Positions 28,485-38,694 of a stretch of DNA of 64,000 nt are shown here, in pieces. The notes beneath the pieces were generated by a model that was given only the letters and a program-made list of their open reading frames with translations, searched no databases and was not told the origin of the DNA. How positions within the stretch are numbered: the first letter of the stretch is position 1; each line of letters starts with the position of its first letter. The stretch lies in assembly GCA_000818945.1 (NCBI GenBank), contig KN805437.1:94775-158774 (forward strand), read 5' to 3'. Position numbers and translations under genes: made by a program. Origin of the DNA: Schizochytrium sp. CCTCC M209059. Taxonomy: Eukaryota; Sar; Bigyra; Thraustochytrida; Thraustochytriidae.

Positions 28485-29356
28485 CCTTTTTGTTTTATTT
28501 TGCTTCCATGATAGTAGAGCCTTCTAGCTTGCGTCTGTCCTGTGTCAATCAAATTTACTAGGTCTAACGTAGGGCCTGATTCCATCTTTCCTTCGCGCAT
28601 TTGGTTCGCGGACGGATGGGCGGACCCACGGATTGACAAATGGACAGGAACAAAAGCAAGCTGCGCTGACATCACTGTCAGGCGAACCAAGGTTCCTTTT
28701 TGCTGAAAACTAGGCCTAGACCTAGTACTTGGTTCAACAGCAAACAACATGACAGATGTCCGTTGACTCACCTGTGCGGCCCCGGGGAGGAAAGTCTTAG
28801 GTATTACCTACGCAAAACATTACAAGTACGATGGGGCGCACACTGTCAGAGTCGCTTACCAACCTGTGTCCTTGACGGAGCAGCTGCGAGCTTTCACATC
28901 AAACAAGGGAGAGTTAAGGACAGGTACACTCACCCACCTATCGACCTCTTCCGCTTGCGAGCGACTTCGCGCTTGCTCGCTTCTGTCCGGCCGCCTCTTT
29001 GGTGGCGTCACTAGGCTAGTTCTTTTTTCTGTGTTACAGCCACTTGTGCGCTCGCCCGCTCGTGTGCGGCGCGCCGGGTGGCACGCAGGCAAGCAGACAC
29101 GCAGACCAGCACGCAGGCTGGCTGGCTAGCTAGTAAAGTTGGCTGGCTGGCTGGCTGGCTGGCTGGTTGGCTAGCTGGCTAGGTGACTCGTCTAGCCGAC
29201 AAGCTGCGCGCTTCACGAAAGAGGCACGCGAGAGACGTGCGAAAGCTACGTGTACAACTACAACTACAACAACAACAATAAAAACAGTGACGGCGACGAA
29301 CACAAGGCCAACAAGGCTCCTGAGAACAGCAAAGACGCCAATAAGCTGTTGATAAA
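28485..29356. other. Intergenic region upstream of the cyclase
   Basis: 872 bases. A near-palindromic TAGGCCTAGACCTAGT lies at 28711-28726. A GGCT tetranucleotide tract, interrupted by GCTAG units, occupies about 29107-29184, roughly 170 bases upstream of the cyclase ATG. CAACAA/AATAA runs follow at 29250-29290. No gene was recognised. Confidence 0.6.
29107..29184. repeat. (GGCT)n tetranucleotide microsatellite
   Basis: GGCT units with GCTAG interruptions, probably in the promoter or 5' leader of the downstream nucleotide cyclase. Confidence 0.9.
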
Positions 29357-32300
29357 ATGCCTGGCCGTCTCAAACGACAAGCCTCCAAAGTTAAGGCCGA
29401 GCAGAGGGCCGAATTGAAACGACACTTCAAACATCTTCGGCAACATGTGGCACAGGTCGAGGTGAGCCAGCCCTGGCTCCGGTTCGTGGGCGATCCACTG
29501 ACTTGCGCCATGCTGGAAACAGAGTTCTTGCGGCTTAGCGCGATCCGCTTTCGACCAATACTCAAGGTGCTTTGTCTGTGCGCGTGGATTTTCTTCTTAT
29601 GTTTAACAGTCTTGCTTGGAGACCCGCTCTCGTTCTATACTGCCCTTTCGGTACTCTTGCCCGTGGCTTTCGTTCTGGTATCGTCGAGATTCTACGTCCA
29701 ACATGCTCAAATAATTCTCGGGGTAGCATTAATGAGTTTTGGCATCGGCATCATCTGGTCCAAAGTCCAGGAAGCAAACTTGAGCAACATGAACCCGGTG
29801 CTCCTTAGCATCGTTCTCTTCACCAGCACACCAATGACCTTATTACACAGCACAATTGTCGTATCGTTGATGAATCTGGCGTACACGGCTGTGGCTTTTT
29901 TCGTTTGGAGGCGGGCCTATGCTGCCGGCAACACCAGTCTCTCACTTCAAACTATATTGATTCTAGTGGGTACCACGTTAGCAGCGCAATTCTTCCTTAC
30001 ATATGTCACCTATCACCGCGAGCTCAATCAACGACGTGCCATTATAAGCCAGCACGTTCTCTTGCTGCGGACAGGGGCCGTGGAAAAGGAGACAGTCAAG
30101 ACGCGAAACCTTTTGCGAAGCATGCTCCCCGACGTCATTGCCGAAATATTGCAGGAACGCGACGACACAGAGGCACCTGTACGCATTGCAGAGAAGTTCA
30201 GCTCAGTGACGGTTATGTTTGTGGAAGTGTGTGACTTTAGCGCGATCTCGTGTCGCCAGACCCGTGAGGAACTCGTCGATATCCTCAACACCATATTTTC
30301 TGTTTTCGACTCTGCGCTCGAAAACTACGATGTCTACAAGGTAGAGACCATTGCCGAGGTCTACATGGTTGTGGGCGGCTGCCCGCAGCGTTCTCGAAGG
30401 CACGCGGAGGATGTCGCGGAGCTTGCGATTGAGTTCATATCGCTCATGCCAGAAATCAATCGAGCGCTTCGCCGCATTATTCCAACCATGACGCAGGACG
30501 TGGAGATTCGCATCGGTCTCAACACGGGAAGCGTGGTTGCTGGCGTTGTCGGTCAACACAGCCCTCGATTTAAGCTGTTTGGAGACCCCGTGAATACCGC
30601 GTCCCGCATGGAATCAACCTGTCCTCGAGGTCGCATTCAAGTTTCATCGTCCACGCACAAGCTTCTCGCGAAAAAGTTCATTCTCGAGCATCGTGGAAGC
30701 ATATTTGTCAAAGGCAAGGGCAATATGGACACATACTTTCTATTAAGCCGTCGCGACACTCTCGACGCTTTCGAGCAGAACATGCTCGTGAACAACAAGT
30801 CCGAAATGATGGAACACATTGCGACGAATCACAACTCGCTGTTCAACACATGGTCAACGAACGGCTTCGCCGCGCTACGAGGGTCCACCCGTCGCTCAAG
30901 GGTGGCTCCTTCTCCCGAAAAGGTCTCCTCGGACTCTTCTCTTGTCGCAACCCCCAAGGATGACAATAATTCAATCCAGCTAGCGCCGAGCATCAGCAGC
31001 GCAAAGGAACGCTCCGCGGGTCTCGAAAAGGAAGAAGAGCGCATGAAGAGTTATATTCGGGCTCAGGCTCTCAGCGTTGACTCTTATGCTGCCGAGTATC
31101 AAGCAGAGATTGATTTTGAGCGAAGTGGGGCTGCTGCGTTTTTCAAGCGGAGCGGCTTTTGCAGCACAATTTCGCGCATGCTTTCCCAAGGTTCCCCCGA
31201 GTTTGAGTTTGCACAGCAGCAGCGTGGGCGCATGACTATTCAGCGCTTTACAAGCTTTCTGCTTTTCATTATTCCCGTGGCCTTGATCGCAGAACTTGTG
31301 CTCTTCTTCACACTCAACACTCGGAACGGAGACGAAGGTGCTGCATCAGATCAAACAAACAATGTCACATCAGACACGGACGTGACGACGACGTCCAGTA
31401 CCTTTGAACGGGCCGAATATCTCATGCTTATTACAGTGACCGCTGCAGTTCTCACGTTAAGCGGAACCCTGCAGGCAATGCTGCGACTCGAATGGGACAC
31501 CACATATATTGCGCTCGTCCTCGAAGTCGCATTTCTCATGGTGTGCGGGTGCATCGGATACTTTAATGTAATGATGAGCTACCCAAATCCGTCCTTTTTA
31601 ATGGTCATTGTCACATTTCTCTTCCACCAGCAGCTCATACCGCTCTCGCATCGTATCCTGGTGACCACTGTCGCTTCATTCGCGGCGGAGGGAGTTCTCT
31701 ATGCGCAAGAAGCATTTCACAATCCCTCTGCAGATAAAAAGTACTATCGATACATTGCGGAAAGCAAAGCGACAGGCGACTATGAGAACGAGGCTATGCT
31801 CACCGGCGAGGACGTTGCGAGTCACGTGGTCTACTTGTTTGCAACAATTGCTCTGCAAACGTGGTGTGTTGCGCTGCAAGACCTCTTTCTCTTCCAGGAC
31901 TTTTGCCAGAGTCGGCTTATCATGGACCAAAGCATCAAGCTGCACCAACAGCAGAGCCAGACAACACAGCTTCTCTCGCAGTTGCTCCCGCAAAGCATTG
32001 TGCCCAAGCTCATGAATGGCGAGCAAAGCCGCATTGTCGATAATTTCGATAATGTGACCATTCTCTTTACAGACATGGTCGGCTTTACAAAGTTTTCCAG
32101 CAACATTTCCCCCTTGTCTCTCACGGACTTTCTCAATGCAATGTACACAAGATTCGATACGATTAGCGAAAAGTATGGACTTTACAAGGTGGAAATCATA
32201 GGAGACGCCTACTTTGTTGTGGGCGGCTGTCCTGAGCCATCTGAGGACCACACGGAGCGCGTGGCGCGCGCCTCAGTGGAGATGATGAACTCTATTACCG

Positions 32301-32902
32301 ACTTGCGGCAAGTCGCCCATAACATTCTTTTACGCGAGCGCGAAGAAAAACGTCGCGCGGCGACACGCGAGAAAAGGATTCTTTCGACCACGAGTAATTT
32401 TGAAAGAATGCACAGTACTCGCAGCGAGATCATGCTGGAACGCGCGCGTGTCAAGTCCATTGATAGCGTTGCTAGCGGCAACGGGGATCATTCGGCCAAG
32501 GCATTAGTGAGTGCGTTCCCTCCTGAAGTCGCTGACAAGGACGATGACGCTGAGCAAGAGGAAATCCATGTGTTGCGCGATCAGAGTGACGCATCGCTCT
32601 TGGAGGATATTCCCGTGCCCGACATTCAGATTCGCATTGGAATCCATGTCGGCTCGGCGATCGCAGGCGTGGTCGGTTACAAAGACCCTCGCTACCATAT
32701 ATTCGGGGATAGCGTTTCTCTCGCCAACATGATGGAAGCCAAGGGTAAGCCTGGGCGCGTCCACATTTCACAAGCCACAGTTGACGCGCTCATGGCGCGG
32801 CCAAGCGCGAAGGGTCTCTTCCGGATTGAACCCCGAGAGATCATTGATCTTTCGCCGATCTCTTCACCTCAGCAGACTTATTTTCTTTCTGTCGATCAGT
32901 AA
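29357..32902 (+). CDS. Twelve-TM twin-domain class III nucleotide cyclase (adenylate/guanylate)
   Basis: Membrane nucleotidyl cyclase with the layout 6 TM - catalytic domain 1 (about 280-455) - 6 TM (about 630-870) - catalytic domain 2 (about 895-1170), 1181 residues. Domain 1 has the metal-binding Asp positions changed to Glu (FVEVCDF, E290; TIAEVYM, E334) but keeps the transition-state pair N413 and R417 (DPVNTASRME). Domain 2 keeps both Asp (D906 in FTDMVGFT, D950 in IIGDAYF) but lacks Asn/Arg (S1121, M1125). The halves therefore complement each other into one probable active site, as in mammalian transmembrane adenylyl cyclases but with the roles swapped between halves. Glu in KVET is guanylate-cyclase-like, whereas Lys406 at the second specificity position is neither type, so the substrate is unresolved. 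Domain 2 carries an ~85-residue charged insertion. Tail-to-tail with a RIIa protein. Confidence 0.9.
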   Translation: MPGRLKRQASKVKAEQRAELKRHFKHLRQHVAQVEVSQPWLRFVGDPLTCAMLETEFLRLSAIRFRPILKVLCLCAWIFFLCLTVLLGDPLSFYTALSVLLPVAFVLVSSRFYVQHAQIILGVALMSFGIGIIWSKVQEANLSNMNPVLLSIVLFTSTPMTLLHSTIVVSLMNLAYTAVAFFVWRRAYAAGNTSLSLQTILILVGTTLAAQFFLTYVTYHRELNQRRAIISQHVLLLRTGAVEKETVKTRNLLRSMLPDVIAEILQERDDTEAPVRIAEKFSSVTVMFVEVCDFSAISCRQTREELVDILNTIFSVFDSALENYDVYKVETIAEVYMVVGGCPQRSRRHAEDVAELAIEFISLMPEINRALRRIIPTMTQDVEIRIGLNTGSVVAGVVGQHSPRFKLFGDPVNTASRMESTCPRGRIQVSSSTHKLLAKKFILEHRGSIFVKGKGNMDTYFLLSRRDTLDAFEQNMLVNNKSEMMEHIATNHNSLFNTWSTNGFAALRGSTRRSRVAPSPEKVSSDSSLVATPKDDNNSIQLAPSISSAKERSAGLEKEEERMKSYIRAQALSVDSYAAEYQAEIDFERSGAAAFFKRSGFCSTISRMLSQGSPEFEFAQQQRGRMTIQRFTSFLLFIIPVALIAELVLFFTLNTRNGDEGAASDQTNNVTSDTDVTTTSSTFERAEYLMLITVTAAVLTLSGTLQAMLRLEWDTTYIALVLEVAFLMVCGCIGYFNVMMSYPNPSFLMVIVTFLFHQQLIPLSHRILVTTVASFAAEGVLYAQEAFHNPSADKKYYRYIAESKATGDYENEAMLTGEDVASHVVYLFATIALQTWCVALQDLFLFQDFCQSRLIMDQSIKLHQQQSQTTQLLSQLLPQSIVPKLMNGEQSRIVDNFDNVTILFTDMVGFTKFSSNISPLSLTDFLNAMYTRFDTISEKYGLYKVEIIGDAYFVVGGCPEPSEDHTERVARASVEMMNSITDLRQVAHNILLREREEKRRAATREKRILSTTSNFERMHSTRSEIMLERARVKSIDSVASGNGDHSAKALVSAFPPEVADKDDDAEQEEIHVLRDQSDASLLEDIPVPDIQIRIGIHVGSAIAGVVGYKDPRYHIFGDSVSLANMMEAKGKPGRVHISQATVDALMARPSAKGLFRIEPREIIDLSPISSPQQTYFLSVDQ

Positions 32903-33297
32903 TAAGGTGATCCTTTGAGGACGTCTCCGCATCGCAGCCTGCATAGGCAGCAGTGACAGCGATAACCATCCTTTTGGCGGGGCGCATTCTCAGCTTTGGA
33001 AAATCTACGATGTTTCTTGATTATGTCAATAAAGATAACACCGTTCATACCATACTGTACCCAACCATTCGAAGCCAAGACCTCACACAAAGATTAATTC
33101 CCGCTAGAGAAAGAAACGTCCTGCATACTATCCATGTTGGACCACGTAGGACCTGCCCGTCAGCGTTGGCACGGATCGCAAGGCAATCAACAAATCAATT
33201 CAATCATTCAATCAATCAAAAGGAGCACATCAATGTAAAGAGGGAACAAGAATGATTTTTCCCGCGAGCGGAAGATAGAGTAGGTGCTTCGCTGCGC
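32903..33297. other. Convergent 3' intergenic region
   Basis: 395 bases between the stops of the cyclase and the RIIa-domain gene. It contains AATC/ATCA tetranucleotide units at about 33184-33222 and AT-rich sequence with polyadenylation-like AATAAA at 33029. No gene was recognised. Confidence 0.55.
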
Positions 33298-33594
33298 TTA
33301 TGCGTCCAGTTCAGGATTAGGCATGTCGCTCCCGGACTGTTTACGCGTTGCGTTGGGTTTGACGCCCGCGGCCTCGTACGAGGCGGAATCCGTAAAGTAT
33401 TTTGCTGCAAAGCTCTCAATGTCATCAGGCCGCTCATTAAGAACCTTGAGAAAGAATTTGTTGAGCATGCCCTTGAGCTCGGGATGGTCCCGTAGATACT
33501 GCTCGTTCTCGAGACGCAGCATGACCTTCTTTTCGTTGAGCATTTCCTGCTGCTCTGGCGTGAGCGCAGAGGCGCCGTTTTGCAGGTCCGCCAT
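33298..33594 (-). CDS. RIIa-domain-containing protein (RIIAD1-like)
   Basis: 98 residues from the ATG at 33594 (AAATGG). The second half carries the RIIa dimerization/docking fold seen in small proteins of the RIIAD1 type: NEQYLRDHPELKGMLNKFFL, then VLNERPDDIESFAAKYFTD. In PKA regulatory subunits and sperm/flagellar proteins such as ROPN1 this four-helix dimer docks onto AKAP helices. Here there is no cyclic-nucleotide-binding domain, so the protein would be an adaptor. Preceding residues (LTPEQQEMLNEKKVMLRLE) form the helix usual in RIIAD1. The upstream open frame has no ATG and was not included. Confidence 0.78.
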   Translation of the reverse strand: MADLQNGASALTPEQQEMLNEKKVMLRLENEQYLRDHPELKGMLNKFFLKVLNERPDDIESFAAKYFTDSASYEAAGVKPNATRKQSGSDMPNPELDA

Positions 33595-34308
33595 TTCGTT
33601 TTCGGTTTTCTCTGCCCTTTTTCTGCCCCCTTGCTCAATCGCTTCAGGCTGGCTCTCACTTCGGTGACCCCGCACCCTTACGTGTGCCAGCCAGATGCCG
33701 TGTGCCTGCCGCTCGTGATCTTCTCCTCGCGTCTTGCGTCTCGCGTCTCGCTTCTGTCTACTTTGAGAAGCATTCCGCGTGAGAAAACATGCGTTAGTTT
33801 TGCGGAACCATCAGGGAACAAATAAAGAACCCGGGACTGCTTAGCAGATGTTCGGGTTGATAATGCTTTTGTTTTTTCTCTCTTCTTGGAGGCAAGGCTC
33901 TTCTGCACTTGCCATTGCTCGGAATGGCGTCCTCCTGCAGCGCGCTGTGAAATCACTGCAGCGTCGGCCGTTCGGTTACCTATCAAAAATGTGTCCACGA
34001 TAGGCCTTGGCCTAGGCCTATCTAAGCCTATACGAGTCATCTTTTTGGCCGCCCAATTCAGATGCGTTGCGGAGAAACAAATTCCGAACAAAGTCGGAAC
34101 GCCGTTTCGCTTCTCATCCGAGTCTTCCTCGTTTCCATTCGAGTTTTTTTTTATTGCTACTACGTACGTACGTACTAACCTATACACACACAATGTGATC
34201 CTGCGAGGTCACGGTGGCATGCGGGCGTGCAGTCCTTTTTGCCCGCGGCCTTCTTTGTGGCTCGTTCTTGAGCATATACGTCGAACCTCGCCCGAGCTAG
34301 CTTAACAA

Positions 34309-34347
<39 letters not shown>

Positions 34348-34427
34348 CGCTGGCTCGCTGGCAGGCCCGGGTGTCGGTTTCTACTAAGGCCAGTAGCGAT
34401 AGCTCTTTTGCAGAAAGAGTGCACGAG
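33595..34427. other. Divergent intergenic region, RIIa protein / PH-domain protein
   Basis: 833 bases. ATAGGCC and GGCCTAT arms at 34000-34021 form an extended palindromic AGGCCTA cluster with a further AAGCCTATA copy. A TACG run occurs near 34163-34176. A (GGCT)n array at 34306-34360 lies 70-120 bases upstream of the PH-protein start. Confidence 0.6.
34306..34360. repeat. (GGCT)n tetranucleotide microsatellite
   Basis: About eleven GGCT units followed by GGCTCGCT units, in the leader or promoter of the PH-domain gene. Confidence 0.92.
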
Positions 34428-36506
34428 ATGCGGCGTAGCGCCATACAACGAGCTGGTATTGACAGCGACGTGGACGACGAGGCAGATAGCGACGCGGAGA
34501 GCGTGGAGATCCAGGTGGGGCCCACGCGAGCCAAAGTCCATCGAAGCGGCTCCGTAGACTTACAGTTCTTGGCCGACCACGCCTCGGACGCAGCCTCGTA
34601 TTCGATAAAGACCGGAACCAAGTCTAAAACGAGGAGGTCAAGCCCCAGCAATAAGAATCTGAAAAGAAGCAGCACATCGTCATCTCGTTATGAAACAAAA
34701 AACCACAATCTTGCACTTGCGGCCCCTTCGGCAAGCTATGCTTCAAGAAGACCATCTTCATCTGTGCCTGTGGTCTCCGACCGCAATGGCAATGCTATTC
34801 GGGGAAACGAAGATATCGACGCTGCGACGTCTCAGATTCTTGAGTTTGATCGCAAGCTGGAGGCTTCGCTTGCACGCTCGGGGGAGCGTAACGAAGACCA
34901 CATCCTCTATGCTTCTGTTCCATCTTCTGCGCCGATTTCACAGCTTCAGCGACAAGCTGTTGGTGCGCGCATGGAAGGTCTTGGCGGCCTTCCGTCCAAG
35001 GCAAGGGGCCAGACGTCTTTTGCACGAAGCGGAAAGTATCTCAAGTGGTTCAGACATACTCGATCACCAGGCACAGATCTCGTAGCGCAAGATAATATGG
35101 ACGGCGAGGACCACCTCGAACCTTTTAGTGATCGGAAGCGAGCCTATCGCTTTACGACGCACATTCCGCTTACAAATCAATCAAAGGGGGACACGTCATC
35201 GCGTGCGACGGTGCGGAGTGCCCACAGCGGCTCCTTTGACGAATCGCTGGACGCACGTTCTGACAGTGCATCTCGAGGAGCTGGGGGAAGCATTCACGCG
35301 TTCATACATGAACAATCTGAGCATGAAAATGACCATGATGATGATGATGATGATGATAATCTTGCCATTCTTCGCGCCCCCTTTGACTTCCTGCATTCGA
35401 AAGGGGTCGACTCGTTCCGAGCAGCGCACACAGAGGCGCAAGCATCAGCAGCAGCAACATCAGACCAAGATCCCGCTCACGACGAGGCCGAGGCTTCGGC
35501 TCGGGGTATTGGCAGGAGCTCCGCTGCCCAAAACAACTCCACGAGCCAGAAACGAGGCGCAGCTGAGCGTCAGACTGGCCAGGCAACACCTCTTCGAACC
35601 GCTGCTAGCGCAGAAGCTGCTGCTGCTGCTGCTGCTGCTGCTGCAGAGAGAGAGGAGCATTGGGAAAAACGGCTCGCAAAATCCGAAAGGGGCCATCGCA
35701 AACGAGAGATGCATCTTGCACAGGCAATAGTAGACAAGGAACGATCTCTCAAGGTTAGGGAGCGTGAGGTAAAAAAGCTGCAACAGCAGACTCTGCAACT
35801 TTCTCGGCGAGTGAAACTTTCTGCGCAACGCCTTGCGGAGCAAAAAAAAGCAAATGAGGCACTGCATCGGAAGGAATTGCAACGCGTCGAGCATCAGCAC
35901 CACAAGGAGCGTCTCACGCGTGGGGCAATTTTCCTCAAGCATGGGCGACGCGGAAAGCCTCATTTGCGTCTCGTGTACTGCGATGCGGAGCTCCAGAATG
36001 TCTTTTATGCCAAGTTGGACTTGAAAAAGGTCGAAAGGACTGAGCTCAAGCTTGCTCGGGTTGAGCGCATTGAGCATGGCCATAAAACGCCAGGTTTTCA
36101 TCGATCTGGCAACAAGGAATCGGTGGGCGCATGTTTTTCTCTCGTGTGGGCGGATTACACGCTAAATCTGGAGATCCCAGGCTATCCGAAAGACATGAAT
36201 CCGCAGCACAGGGAGAGTCTTCTGAACGCGCAGCGCAAGGATTGGCTCTTAGCATTTCATTGGGCAGTGGCCCGTGCACGCGGCGAGATCCCTGCCGACG
36301 ATGCGGATAGCGAGGCCGAGAGCGACGGCTCGGCGGCCCTCAGTGAGGCCGGTGATGCTGCGGATTTCGATGATGATGATGATGGTGATGATGGTGGTGG
36401 TGATGATGGTGACGATGGCAATGAATACTATAATGGGATCAGTAGCAATAACGAGAACCTTCGTGCCTCGGGGGAGGCGACGAGCGGTTTTCTTGACAAC
36501 AAGTAG
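34428..36506 (+). CDS. PH-domain protein with long disordered N-terminus and coiled coil
   Basis: 692 residues from the first ATG in the frame (34428). Residues 1-400 are Ser/Asp/Glu-rich and look disordered. A poly-Ala stretch near 400, encoded by (GCT)n at about 35617-35644, leads into a charged coiled coil of about 90 residues (EKRLAKSERGHRKREMHLAQ and onward). A PH domain of the kind found in PLC-like and plant PH proteins follows at about 500-625: FLKHGRRGKPHLRLVYCDAE, LARVERIEHGHKTPGFHRS and CFSLVWADYTLNLEIPG. The C-terminus is an Asp-rich tail encoded by GAT repeats at about 36367-36420. Such PH domains often bind phosphoinositides, so a membrane-associated scaffold is plausible but not shown. 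The frame is open a little upstream without an ATG. Confidence 0.72.
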   Translation: MRRSAIQRAGIDSDVDDEADSDAESVEIQVGPTRAKVHRSGSVDLQFLADHASDAASYSIKTGTKSKTRRSSPSNKNLKRSSTSSSRYETKNHNLALAAPSASYASRRPSSSVPVVSDRNGNAIRGNEDIDAATSQILEFDRKLEASLARSGERNEDHILYASVPSSAPISQLQRQAVGARMEGLGGLPSKARGQTSFARSGKYLKWFRHTRSPGTDLVAQDNMDGEDHLEPFSDRKRAYRFTTHIPLTNQSKGDTSSRATVRSAHSGSFDESLDARSDSASRGAGGSIHAFIHEQSEHENDHDDDDDDDNLAILRAPFDFLHSKGVDSFRAAHTEAQASAAATSDQDPAHDEAEASARGIGRSSAAQNNSTSQKRGAAERQTGQATPLRTAASAEAAAAAAAAAAEREEHWEKRLAKSERGHRKREMHLAQAIVDKERSLKVREREVKKLQQQTLQLSRRVKLSAQRLAEQKKANEALHRKELQRVEHQHHKERLTRGAIFLKHGRRGKPHLRLVYCDAELQNVFYAKLDLKKVERTELKLARVERIEHGHKTPGFHRSGNKESVGACFSLVWADYTLNLEIPGYPKDMNPQHRESLLNAQRKDWLLAFHWAVARARGEIPADDADSEAESDGSAALSEAGDAADFDDDDDGDDGGGDDGDDGNEYYNGISSNNENLRASGEATSGFLDNK

Positions 36507-36966
36507 TTAGGGGGGGCTGTGAATCAAGTAGTAAGCTGTACATGATGATTTTGTCTATTTCTTCTTCCTCCCAAAACAAGAACAAAACCGGGACCATTGA
36601 ATGAACGGGACTGGAAAAAGATGGTTCATGGAATGTATATCAAATGACAGAACGGCTTTACTATTTCTCTCTGAGATCAATAGGGTGAATTACTTAGTAG
36701 TGCTACAATTTACGGAACATAACGACGTGACGTGACGCGACGCGACGCGACGCGACGCGGCGCGGCGCGACGTAACATGACGGAACGTGACGAACCGACA
36801 CGAGACAAGACTTGAGCGAAGAGCAGCTGCAGGCGTAGAAATTGTCATGCGGAACGGAAATAGGGGACGCGAAGCGGTCGCAGCGCGCGCGAAAATGAAC
36901 AGAGATATACACAGAAACAACACGGAATAGAAATCGTCTGCTCGATGTAGGATTTCTTTCCCCTGT
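36507..36966. other. Convergent 3' intergenic region with GCGAC pentanucleotide repeats
   Basis: 460 bases between two convergent genes. A GTGAC/GCGAC/GCGGC pentanucleotide run occupies about 36725-36795. The remainder is AT-richer. No gene was recognised. Confidence 0.6.
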
Positions 36967-38694
36967 TTATTTGCGCGCAGGCTGCACGTCAAAGTGTCGC
37001 TTCATGATATCAAAAGTTGTAAAACTGATCCCGTGCGAGATTGGACCCTTGACCCAGTTCATGCTGAGGCCCTTGAAGAGACCGCCAACAACGCCCTCGG
37101 TTCGCGCAACCTTGTGCAGAGTCTGGAGGATCGAATGGTACTGGCGCTGTGCAGGAACACCCGGATTCTTGATTTGCTGCATGCCGTCGGTCTGCATCCG
37201 GCGGCGCACGATATCGAGAGGGTACGTGAGTGACTGCGCAATAAAGCCAGCCAAGGCGCCGCACACGAGACGCTGTCCGGCCGTGACGGTCTCTGAGCCA
37301 TAGTGTTGCGAGACCATAATCTTCAAAGTTTCAAAGGTGCCAAAGGCAAGACCAGCGTAGGGCACAATACCAAAAAGAGTTGGGCCGAGGCCCCTGTACA
37401 TGCCAGAGACGCCCTCGTTCTGGAGGATGACTCGAAAATTGTGACGCATGCCGCCATGGGCTTTTGATTGGACCGCCATGCGCGCCCGCAAGAGATCGAG
37501 TGGATACGTGGCGCACACCGATGTAGCTCCTGCAAGACTACCAGCTAGAAGGCGACGAACCGGCGTAAGATGCGTGTCTTCCTCTCGCAGCAACAGACTT
37601 TTAAAGGTATCAAATGAGACGAACTGCAACGCAGCATAGGGCGCAACGCGTGAAAGAGTGGCGCTGTGGCCGCGCCAGAGGCCGCGAACGCCGTCTTCGC
37701 GCACAATGCGACTCATTTCCAAGGCAGCGGCCCGAACTGAGAATTTGCGGTCTGTGGTCTGAAAGATGATTTTTGTGCGGTCGAGAGGTGCAATGACGGT
37801 TTTCGCCGTGGCACCAGCGATGGCCCCTGCGCCCAACGACTTGACGACGTCGAGTGCCGACTCTGCGAATGGTTTTGAGGCTTCGATGGCGTCGCTGACT
37901 TCCGACTTGATTTCTTTTGCAGCGGTTTCTGCGGCTTGACTCATTCTCTCGGAATCCGGTCGAGACGGCAGATGCGCCAAGGACTGCATCTGCTGTCGAT
38001 GCGCCGCAGCTTGCGCGGTCGAGGAGGCGGGAAACATGGACGCGGAGGTTTCGTCCGGTCTTAAGGGAGTGATCGAAGAAAACCCTGGGTCGGCGCCTTC
38101 ACCTGGCGTGTGGTTGTGCGAGGTAATGTGTCGCTTGAGTTCCTCTGCCAGAGGCCTGGCCTCGTCGACGTGGGCAAGAATACGTTTCGAAATGTGAGAT
38201 CGGATGTCAGGCTCCACGAGGCGAAGACGCTGCACGCGATCGGAGAACATGGCTCTGCTATACTCGGGGTCGTCCTGGAGGTTATTGACGTCCAAGAGTG
38301 GATCGCCTGATCCGGGAGCGGTGGACCCTCTTCTGCGAAGCGGGAAGTCAATGGTGTAGTTGTTTTCAGGGTCTGTGATCGACGTCCAACGTCGTTCAAA
38401 GTGGGTTCTGTCCACATCTCCAAGCACCACCCAGGCTCCTGCGACCTGGATGAGCTCGCGGAAGTCACCATACCTTATCTTTTTGGCGCACATTTGTTTC
38501 GGGCAAAGTCTGCGAAGAGCCTCCTCGTCGAGTTCGTCGGTGCCAAGGATCGACCTGATGAGCCGGATGGCCACTTCGAGGCGAACCTGGCCATCCCCGT
38601 TTTTGTCGAGTGCATTGAAGAGGTCTCTGAGCTTCTTTTCCACGTGAACCGCGTCTTGTGCAGCCTCATGGTCCGGTCTTTTCAGCTGCACCAT
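36967..38694 (-). CDS. EF-hand mitochondrial carrier (SCaMC/SLC25A24-42-like)
   Basis: 575 residues from the ATG at 38694. The N-terminal third holds at least one canonical EF-hand loop (DKNGDGQVRLE, about residue 32) and a weaker second region, as in Ca-regulated carriers. Three mitochondrial carrier repeats follow with the signature Px[DE]xx[KR] motifs: APLDRTKI (repeat 1, about 300), YPLDLLRARM (repeat 2, about 395) and YPLDIVRRRM (repeat 3, about 495). Each is paired with the second half-signature, for example GLWRGHSATLSRVAPYAAL. The inner-membrane substrate is probably an adenine-nucleotide-type solute (ATP-Mg/Pi or CoA) by similarity of the repeats, which is inference. The long linker (about 150-280) is disordered. 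All three repeats look intact. Confidence 0.9.
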   Translation of the reverse strand: MVQLKRPDHEAAQDAVHVEKKLRDLFNALDKNGDGQVRLEVAIRLIRSILGTDELDEEALRRLCPKQMCAKKIRYGDFRELIQVAGAWVVLGDVDRTHFERRWTSITDPENNYTIDFPLRRRGSTAPGSGDPLLDVNNLQDDPEYSRAMFSDRVQRLRLVEPDIRSHISKRILAHVDEARPLAEELKRHITSHNHTPGEGADPGFSSITPLRPDETSASMFPASSTAQAAAHRQQMQSLAHLPSRPDSERMSQAAETAAKEIKSEVSDAIEASKPFAESALDVVKSLGAGAIAGATAKTVIAPLDRTKIIFQTTDRKFSVRAAALEMSRIVREDGVRGLWRGHSATLSRVAPYAALQFVSFDTFKSLLLREEDTHLTPVRRLLAGSLAGATSVCATYPLDLLRARMAVQSKAHGGMRHNFRVILQNEGVSGMYRGLGPTLFGIVPYAGLAFGTFETLKIMVSQHYGSETVTAGQRLVCGALAGFIAQSLTYPLDIVRRRMQTDGMQQIKNPGVPAQRQYHSILQTLHKVARTEGVVGGLFKGLSMNWVKGPISHGISFTTFDIMKRHFDVQPARK

